Below the pieces are notes generated by a model. The model saw only the letters and a list, made by a program, of their open reading frames with translations. It searched no databases and had not been told where the DNA came from. From positions 1 to 25,007 of IMG/VR virus record IMGVR_UViG_3300031999_000178: a stretch of DNA of 25,007 nt; one strand, written 5' to 3'. The position numbers and the translations under genes were made by a program. This DNA comes from a virus. Each line of letters begins with the position of its first letter. Position 1 is the first letter of the stretch. Positions 24,530 to 25,007 of this stretch are shown here, in pieces.

Positions 24530-24877
24530 ATGAATCAAAAAGATACAATTGATATCATTTTATGTTGGCAGGTACTAGCAACATCAATAGCTATTTATTC
24601 TATTATTCTTTGTATAAAACGTATTGCAATAATTTATAATATAAAAATGAAAGATAATAAAGATTTTAAAATTATACTTACTTTTCTAAATACATTTATT
24701 GGAATTATTTTTGCTTTTATTCCTGATTTTTTACCTGGATCAAACTTTAAAGAGAGGGCTGTTATAGGAATAGTTTGTGGTTTTTTATCTAATTATTCTT
24801 ATGTATTTATTAAAAAATTTATAAACAATAAAGAAATTTATAATGATAAAGATAAAGATAAAGAAATACAAACATAA
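24530..24877 (+). CDS. Holin-like membrane protein
   Basis: This 115-residue protein has three hydrophobic segments, at about residues 10-33 (ILCWQVLATSIAIYSIILCI), 46-65 (IILTFLNTFIGIIFAFIPDF) and 77-96 (AVIGIVCGFLSNYSYVFIKK). A lysine/aspartate-rich hydrophilic tail follows. Three-pass topology, short length and a place right after the endolysin fit a holin, which would permeabilise the inner membrane and release the amidase. Family membership is not proven. The ribosome binding site is weak (GGTG about 7 bases upstream). Confidence 0.65.
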   Translation: MNQKDTIDIILCWQVLATSIAIYSIILCIKRIAIIYNIKMKDNKDFKIILTFLNTFIGIIFAFIPDFLPGSNFKERAVIGIVCGFLSNYSYVFIKKFINNKEIYNDKDKDKEIQT

Positions 24878-24899
24878 TCAAAAAAAGGAGATTTTTAAA

Positions 24900-25007
24900 A
24901 TGCAAGAAGAAAAAGAAAAACATGAATTAAGTATTATTGAATCATGGGAAAGTATTAAAAATATTATTAAAGATGGTAAAATTACATTTAAAGAATTACC
25001 AGAATTA
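24900..25007 (+). CDS. Partial gene after holin (runs off the window)
   Basis: An ATG at 24900 follows AAAAAAGGAG with good spacing. The frame is open to the end of the window: 36 codons, starting MQEEKEKHELSIIESW and ending in a DGKITFKELPEL stretch. It is hydrophilic and helical so far. Position suggests a lysis-associated or last late gene. Too little is visible for identification. Confidence 0.65.
   Translation, partial: MQEEKEKHELSIIESWESIKNIIKDGKITFKELPEL

Noticed and set aside
1-25007. tRNA genes, integrase, attachment site or insertion sequence
   Set aside because: I found no cloverleaf-like segment, recombinase motif, or terminal inverted repeat pair around a transposase anywhere in the window.

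Overview
The window looks like the late (structural) gene module of a tailed, probably siphovirus-type phage or prophage. DNA is very AT-rich throughout. Every supported gene is on the + strand, and the order is the classic one: small terminase, large terminase, portal, protease, scaffold, major capsid, head-tail connectors, tail tube, tail chaperone, tape measure, tail tip, lysis. Many starts carry AAAGGAG-type Shine-Dalgarno sequences, and 25 of 26 stop codons are TAA. This fits a low-GC host with classical ribosome binding, such as a Bacillota or related lineage, but nothing here fixes the host. No integrase, repressor, replication or tRNA gene is visible, so lysogeny cannot be judged.

Layout. 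1-180: a near-perfect sigma-70 promoter with a short palindrome in its spacer, then an untranslated leader. 180-854: terminase small subunit candidate. 855-1386: a gene-free, almost purely A/T repeat array followed by a GC-richer island. 1387-4653: the large terminase, split into separate ATPase and nuclease genes with four small ORFs lodged between them. 4655-4894: a small membrane protein. 4911-10229: portal fused to a MuF-like domain, XkdF-like prohead protease, scaffold-like protein, HK97-fold capsid protein. 10230-10992: two large similar hairpins flanking a 78-residue gene, then a membrane/coiled-coil protein. 10999-12631: connector, neck and tail-terminator proteins. 12636-14705: two tandem paralogous tail tube proteins. 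14765-15528: tail assembly chaperone pair joined by a canonical -1 frameshift site. 15534-23706: tape measure, a 1426-residue tail-tip/adsorption protein and a tail hub protein. 23735-25007: amidase endolysin, holin-like protein and the start of one more gene.

How it works together. The promoter at 34-62 could drive the whole module as one long transcript, since I see no convincing intrinsic terminator between genes. The terminase pieces, portal, protease, scaffold and capsid protein would make and fill the head. The connector and neck genes join it to a tail whose length is set by a relatively short tape measure. The frameshifted chaperone controls tape-measure packaging into the tube, and the lysis genes end the cycle.

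The features most worth following up are the split terminase with its inserted gene block, the A/T-only repeat array between the terminase genes, a Cys-X2-C pair motif seen only when the -1 frameshift is taken into account, and the twin hairpins after the capsid gene.
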